Below, in pieces: positions 22,034 to 25,915 of a DNA stretch of 25,915 bases. The DNA comes from Hadersleviella sp041745395 (GTDB lineage: Bacteria; Chloroflexota; Anaerolineae; Promineifilales; Promineifilaceae), in NCBI GenBank assembly GCA_041745395.1, contig JBGTIZ010000047.1:1-25915 (forward strand), written 5' to 3'. The notes below the pieces were generated by a model. The model was not told the DNA's origin and searched no databases. It saw only the letters and a program-made list of their open reading frames with translations. The position numbers were made by a program, and so were the translations under genes. Numbering within the stretch: position 1 is the first letter of the stretch; every line of letters begins with the position of its first letter.

Positions 22034-22118
22034 GAGCAATGAATAAGGCGTAGAGAAAAAAAGCCTCTTTGACTCTCAAACCACTTTACTCATTATTCAT
22101 TACCCATTACTCATTTCA
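22034..22118. repeat. Heptad repeats in the atpD-atpC spacer
   Basis: GAATAAG/GAGCAAT-type units (22034-22054) face CATTACT/CATTATT-type units (22084-22118). AATGAATAA (22038-22046) is the exact complement of TTATTCATT (22093-22101), so the spacer can form a hairpin within the operon transcript. The remaining bases up to atpD show nothing. Confidence 0.65.
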
Positions 22119-22189
22119 TATAAGGTCTCATGTACCAACCATCGAGTGTAACCAAACCACACGGCCGATACATCATACCTAATGCCAGC

Positions 22190-23593
22190 CTAAGCTTCTT
22201 CCGCGCGCATCTTCTCAGCTTTCGCCATCGCGCTGTCAATATCACCAACCATATAAAACGCTTGCTCGGGCAAGTGATCGCACTTTCCATCCAAAATCAT
22301 GCGGAAGCCGCGCACCGTTTCCCGAATCGGCACATACTGACCCTGCAAACCATGGAAACGTTCCGCCACATACATGGGCTGACCCAAGAAACGCTCAATC
22401 TTACGCGCCCGTGCTACCAGCATTTTGTCATCTTCACTCAGTTCATCAATACCCAAAATGGCAATAATGTCCTGCAAATCTTTATAACGCTGGAGAATCT
22501 GCTTCACCTCACGCGCTGTGCGGTAATGCTCCTCGCCCACCACATCTGGCTGAAGCGCACGGCTCGAAGAACTGAGCGGGTCCACGGCCGGGAAAATACC
22601 TTTCGCAAACACACTCCGCTCAAGCGTCAAAATAGCGTCCAAGTGAGCAAACGTCGCCACGGGAGCTGGGTCAGAATAGTCGTCCGCAGGCACATAAATT
22701 GCCTGCATCGACGTAATAGACCCCACTTTAGTCGACGTAATGCGCTCCTGCAACGCCCCCATTTCAGAGGCCAGCGTCGGCTGATAACCAACCGCGCTCG
22801 GCATACGCCCTAACAGAGCCGACATTTCCGAACCAGACAACACATAGCGGAAAATATTATCAATAAAGAGGAGAACGTCCTTACCCTCGTCACGGTAATA
22901 CTCAGCCATAGAAAGACCAGTCAGAGCCACGCGCAAGCGCACCCCCGGCGGCTCATTCATCTGGCCAAAGACCATGATAACCGAGTCCATTACTCCATAT
23001 TCCTGCATCTCGTAATAAAAGTCAGTCCCTTCACGAGTGCGCTCACCGACACCAGCGAAAACAGACACACCTTCATGCTCACGCGCAATCGAGCGAATCA
23101 ACTCCGCAATGGTTACTGTTTTGCCTACGCCAGCACCACCATAAATACCCGTCTTACCACCACGGATAAACGGTGCCAACAAGTCAATCACCTTCATACC
23201 CGTCTCAAACGTCTGGGTTTCTGTTGATTGGTCTTGGAAAGGGGGAGCCAAGCGATGAATCGGATAATAAGTGTCAGCTTTAGGTGTCGGGCGACCATCA
23301 ATCGCTTCACCAATAACGTTGAAAATACGCCCCAGCGTTGCATCACCTACAGGAACCGTAATGGGCGAACCCGTAGACGTGACCGCTACGCCACGCGCCA
23401 AGCCATCTGTTGAGTCCATAGCCACCGTGCGCACCAGAAAATCGCTCAGATGCTGTTGTACTTCTAAAACCAAGCGACCAGATTCACGCTCGATTTCCAA
23501 TGCTTCGTAAATTTTGGGCAGATTTCCACCCGGAAATTCGACGTCTACAACAACGCCGCGAATCGCATAAACTTTGCCGTCTGCGTTAGACAT
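22190..23593 (-). CDS. atpD: ATP synthase F1 beta subunit
   Basis: The 467-residue catalytic subunit of F1. Walker A GGAGVGKT (152-159), catalytic Glu184 in GERTREG, MNEPPGVRLRVALTGLSMAEYYRD (212-235), Walker B LLFID with Asp245, and LLGRMPSAVGYQPTLASEMG are all present. Length and order fit the family. GGAGG 5 nt upstream of the ATG is a strong ribosome site. It is transcribed after atpG. The DELSEED region appears as DELSEDD, a one-residue variant of the usual motif. No complete CACGGCCGTG lies in the gene, in contrast to most of the window. Confidence 0.97.
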   Translation of the reverse strand: MSNADGKVYAIRGVVVDVEFPGGNLPKIYEALEIERESGRLVLEVQQHLSDFLVRTVAMDSTDGLARGVAVTSTGSPITVPVGDATLGRIFNVIGEAIDGRPTPKADTYYPIHRLAPPFQDQSTETQTFETGMKVIDLLAPFIRGGKTGIYGGAGVGKTVTIAELIRSIAREHEGVSVFAGVGERTREGTDFYYEMQEYGVMDSVIMVFGQMNEPPGVRLRVALTGLSMAEYYRDEGKDVLLFIDNIFRYVLSGSEMSALLGRMPSAVGYQPTLASEMGALQERITSTKVGSITSMQAIYVPADDYSDPAPVATFAHLDAILTLERSVFAKGIFPAVDPLSSSSRALQPDVVGEEHYRTAREVKQILQRYKDLQDIIAILGIDELSEDDKMLVARARKIERFLGQPMYVAERFHGLQGQYVPIRETVRGFRMILDGKCDHLPEQAFYMVGDIDSAMAKAEKMRAEEA

Positions 23594-23610
23594 TCGTCCT
23601 CCAAAAAAAA

Positions 23611-23680
23611 TAATTGAATGAATAATGAATAATTAGTAATGAATAATGAAGCTCGTTCTACTCATTATTCATTACTCATT
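23611..23680. repeat. Heptad repeats forming a 15-bp hairpin in the atpG-atpD spacer
   Basis: ATGAATA units (23618-23652) face ACTCATT/ATTCATT units (23660-23680). AGTAATGAATAATGA (23635-23649) is exactly complementary to TCATTATTCATTACT (23662-23676) with a 12-nt loop, a long perfect AT-rich hairpin inside the operon. Confidence 0.75.
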
Positions 23681-23692
23681 AACTCATTGTTA

Positions 23693-24595
23693 TCAGCTTT
23701 GATCCAAAGCTTCCGCCCCGCCAACGATGTCCAAAATTTCAGATGTAATCGCTGTTTGACGCGCCTTGTTACGTTCTAGGGTTAAATCTTCAATTAACAC
23801 GGCCGCGTTGTCAGTCGCATTATTCATAGCCACATAACGCGCACTATGCTCACTCGCCTGCGACTCCAAGATAGATTGATACACTTGCAGATACGCAAAA
23901 CGAGGCACAATAATGTCTAGCAACTGTGCCGCCGCTGGTTCATAAGTGTAATCACGACCCGTCGCTTCTATCACGTCCACCCTGTCCACATATTCCGCCA
24001 TCGCCATGCCTTCCAAATCCAACGGCTTGAGGGGCAATAATTGCTTAATGACCGGGCGGCGCGTCACCATATTGATAAAGTCCGTGTAGGCGATAAATAC
24101 CTCGTCAACTTTACCCGCCAAATAATCATCCACCACCACGCGGGAGATAGGTGAAATATCGAGGGTCGAAGGGTTATCAGGAATGCCATGAAACGAAGCA
24201 ACCACATTCCGCCGCCGCCGAATCATCGCATCACGCCCTTTCTTACCAATGACCGTCAACTCTGGCTCATGGGGCAAAGCGGCGATAAAGTGTTCAACCA
24301 AGCGCACCACGTCAGCGTTATACGACCCCGCCAAGCCACGGTCGCCCGTAACGATCACAATAGCGGTGTTCTTGATTTCTGCACGTGTCGTCAGCAGAGG
24401 ATGCTCTTTCGCCGCGCCACTGCTGGCCAAGTTATTCAAAATTTCAAATGCTTTTTCCGCATAAGCTCGTGTGGCTTGCACCTGCGACTGCGACCGACTT
24501 GCTTTAGAGGCCGAGATAGCCGCCAGCGCACTGGTGATTTGCGACGTGTTTTTGATACTGCGGATACGCTTCTTAAGTTCTCTCTCTGTAGCCAA
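23693..24595 (-). CDS. atpG: ATP synthase F1 gamma subunit
   Basis: The 300-residue rotor shaft of F1 (usual 285-300). The N-terminal helix starts ATERELKKRIRSIKNTSQITSAL, aligning with the family, but the usual KAMxMV(A/S)ASK pattern that follows is changed to SALAAISASK. IVIVTGDRGLAGSYNADVVR (about 79-98) is the conserved GDRGLxGxxN region. The C-terminal helix, SEHSARYVAMNNATDNA and LTLERNKARQTAITSEILDIVGGAEAL, is canonical. The start is TTG at 24595, supported by AGGGG about 7 nt upstream and by alignment of the N-terminus; no nearby ATG fits. Confidence 0.96.
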   Translation of the reverse strand: MATERELKKRIRSIKNTSQITSALAAISASKASRSQSQVQATRAYAEKAFEILNNLASSGAAKEHPLLTTRAEIKNTAIVIVTGDRGLAGSYNADVVRLVEHFIAALPHEPELTVIGKKGRDAMIRRRRNVVASFHGIPDNPSTLDISPISRVVVDDYLAGKVDEVFIAYTDFINMVTRRPVIKQLLPLKPLDLEGMAMAEYVDRVDVIEATGRDYTYEPAAAQLLDIIVPRFAYLQVYQSILESQASEHSARYVAMNNATDNAAVLIEDLTLERNKARQTAITSEILDIVGGAEALDQS

Positions 24596-24639
24596 AGGAA
24601 AACCCCTTTTTAGCTCAACAAGATAGGATAAACAGGAAA

Positions 24640-24670
24640 AGGGTCAGGCCAACAAATTTGGTCTGACCCT
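24640..24670 (-). terminator. Terminator-like hairpin between atpA and atpG
   Basis: On the coding strand GGGTCAGACC and GGCCTGACCC form a 10-11-bp stem (one imperfect pair) with a 9-nt loop, followed by TTTTCC. It lies 11 nt after the atpA stop and 45 nt before atpG. Full termination here would starve gamma, beta and epsilon, so attenuation or RNA processing seems more likely. Confidence 0.5.
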
Positions 24671-24680
24671 GTTTCACAAT

Positions 24681-25915
24681 TTATGACCACGTCTTGTTGA
24701 AGTCTAGAATAGCTTGCTTTAATAAAGCTTCGTTCTCATCGGTCAAGCGATAAGTGGTGTTGATGTTCTTGCCCACGTTTGGTTGTGCCGTGTCCATATA
24801 AGCCAAGAACTCGGACACCCAACGGGTTACTTGAGACGTATCAACCCCATCCAAATAGCCGCGTGTCCCCGCAAAAATCAGCATGATCTGATGGTCAAGC
24901 GGATAGGGAGAGTATTGCGGCTGTTTGAGCAGTTCCATCAAACGCTCACCACGGTTGAGCAACCGCTGGGTGGAAGCGTCGAGGTCAGAGCTAAACAGGG
25001 CAAAAGCGGCCATTTCACGGTACTGGGTTAGGTCTGATTTGAGTCCCCCAGCAACCTGCTTCATCGCTTTGCGCTGGGCGTCACCACCAACACGAGAAAC
25101 GGAGATACCCGTGTTGACAGCAGGCATATGACCTGAGTCACGCAGTTCTGTTTCAAGGAAGATTTGCCCGTCCGTAATTGAGATAACGTTGGTGGGGATA
25201 TAGGCTGACACGTCACCGAGCAGGGTTTCGATAATGGGCAGAGCCGTTAGTGACCCACCCGTCCCCGGAACCATAATTGCTTCGTAATCGTCAACGTTTT
25301 TGCCTTCTTCCTTTAACTGCTCAAAGACATGTTTGATTTTTTCTTCGTCATCATTCCCGAAGTAAACTTTGCCTGTGACGGAAACGTCTAGCGCGTTTTC
25401 GGCGGTGACTTCTGTGCCTTTCTTGACCACAACCCAATCTTCGCGCAAACGCACGGCGCGTTCTAGCAAGCGGCTGTGAACAGAGAAAATGTCGCCGGGA
25501 TAGGCTTCACGGCCGGGGGGACGGCGCAGAATCAATGATAGCTGGCGATAAGCCCAAGCCTGTTTGGAAAGGTCATCATAAACGACGAGCGCATCCTGCC
25601 CTTTTTCCATGAAGTATTCACCCATGGCGCAACCAGCGTAAGGGGCAAAGTATTGCATAGGCGCGGGGTCAGAAGCACCAGCTACGACGACAATGGTGTA
25701 ATCCATCGCCCCATGTTCTTCTAACGAGGCCACAACTTGGGCAACTTGACCTGCACGTTGGCCGATAGCCACATAGATGCAGATAACGCCTTGCCCTTTT
25801 TGGTTGATAATGGTGTCAAGAGCCACGGCCGTTTTACCTGTTTGGCGGTCACCAATAATCAATTCACGCTGACCACGGCCAATAGGGGTGAGCGCGTCAA
25901 TAGCGACGATACCCG
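24681..25915 (-). CDS. atpA: ATP synthase F1 alpha subunit (partial, N-terminus outside the window)
   Basis: About 411 C-terminal codons are present; the frame runs open to the right edge with IDALTPIGRGQREL before Walker A GDRQTGKT. Further motifs are AIGQRAGQVAQVV, ASDPAPMQYFAPYAG, VVYDDLSKQAWAYRQLSL, GGSLTALPIIET, YIPTNVISITDGQIFLETEL and the catalytic-arginine region NTGISVSRVGGDAQ. Between LLERAVRL and GGSLTALP there are about 63 residues where E. coli AtpA has about 20, an acidic insertion (25263-25448). The regulatory alpha subunit forms the hexamer with beta. Upstream atp genes should lie to the right. Confidence 0.97.
   Translation of the reverse strand, partial: GIVAIDALTPIGRGQRELIIGDRQTGKTAVALDTIINQKGQGVICIYVAIGQRAGQVAQVVASLEEHGAMDYTIVVVAGASDPAPMQYFAPYAGCAMGEYFMEKGQDALVVYDDLSKQAWAYRQLSLILRRPPGREAYPGDIFSVHSRLLERAVRLREDWVVVKKGTEVTAENALDVSVTGKVYFGNDDEEKIKHVFEQLKEEGKNVDDYEAIMVPGTGGSLTALPIIETLLGDVSAYIPTNVISITDGQIFLETELRDSGHMPAVNTGISVSRVGGDAQRKAMKQVAGGLKSDLTQYREMAAFALFSSDLDASTQRLLNRGERLMELLKQPQYSPYPLDHQIMLIFAGTRGYLDGVDTSQVTRWVSEFLAYMDTAQPNVGKNINTTYRLTDENEALLKQAILDFNKTWS

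Noticed and set aside
22130..22813. A 227-codon open frame on the + strand
   Set aside because: It is antisense to atpD, whose identity is certain, and its translation is low-complexity His/Arg-rich.
1..25915. CRISPR array or tRNA gene
   Set aside because: The short-period arrays have units of only 7-8 bp without spacers, and no cloverleaf or T-loop signature was found by eye.

Overview
The window looks like a piece of chromosome from a GC-rich (roughly 55-57%), heterotrophic, probably filamentous Chloroflexota (Anaerolineae-like) bacterium. This placement is inference. It rests on the Rex repressor with a Rex-type operator, the mreB and F1 ATP synthase genes, an intein-bearing dCTP deaminase, EGY-like site-2 proteases, and spacers packed with short repeats. 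No rRNA, tRNA, CRISPR array, prophage or complete insertion sequence was seen.

Layout: 1-140 is a multi-hairpin intergenic element. 160-1197 (+) is an ABC transporter ATPase. 1442-5623 (+) holds a PAS-GAF histidine kinase, an RtcB RNA ligase and an unrecognised protein. 5679-8867 (-) holds an unrecognised protein and two adjacent HExxH membrane metalloproteases. 9048-10727 (-) is dCTP deaminase split by a 375-residue intein with an HNH endonuclease. 10933-13850 (-) holds two different folC paralogues in tandem. 14264-16231 (+) is a lipoprotein with a repeated domain. 16283-17440 (-) is a GT4 glycosyltransferase. 17603-19568 (+) is gntK-gnd, which takes gluconate to 6-phosphogluconate and then ribulose-5-phosphate. 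19717-20349 (+) is rex behind its own probable operator. 20415-21428 (-) is mreB. 21568-25915 (-) is atpA(partial)-atpG-atpD-atpC, with atpA running off the right edge.

Two genome-scale signals stand out beyond the genes. First, the 10-bp palindrome CACGGCCGTG occurs 36 times by eye count, where base composition predicts well under one. Of the 33 copies inside genes, 29 are read as Thr-Ala-Val and 4 as His-Gly-Arg. It resembles the cyanobacterial HIP1 phenomenon but has a different sequence. Second, most spacers are built of near-tandem repeats with a strict 7-bp (sometimes 8-bp) period. Unit sequences differ between spacers, and the arrays sometimes supply the start or stop codon of the neighbouring gene. 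Larger dispersed elements (about 90-105 bp, imperfect inverted repeats) sit among them.

Functionally the genes are mostly housekeeping: energy (F1 subunits), redox control (Rex), the pentose phosphate route, folate and pyrimidine deoxynucleotide metabolism, RNA repair and cell shape. The accessory interest lies in the Dcd intein, the paired membrane proteases, an AtpA insertion, and the repeat ecology of the spacers.
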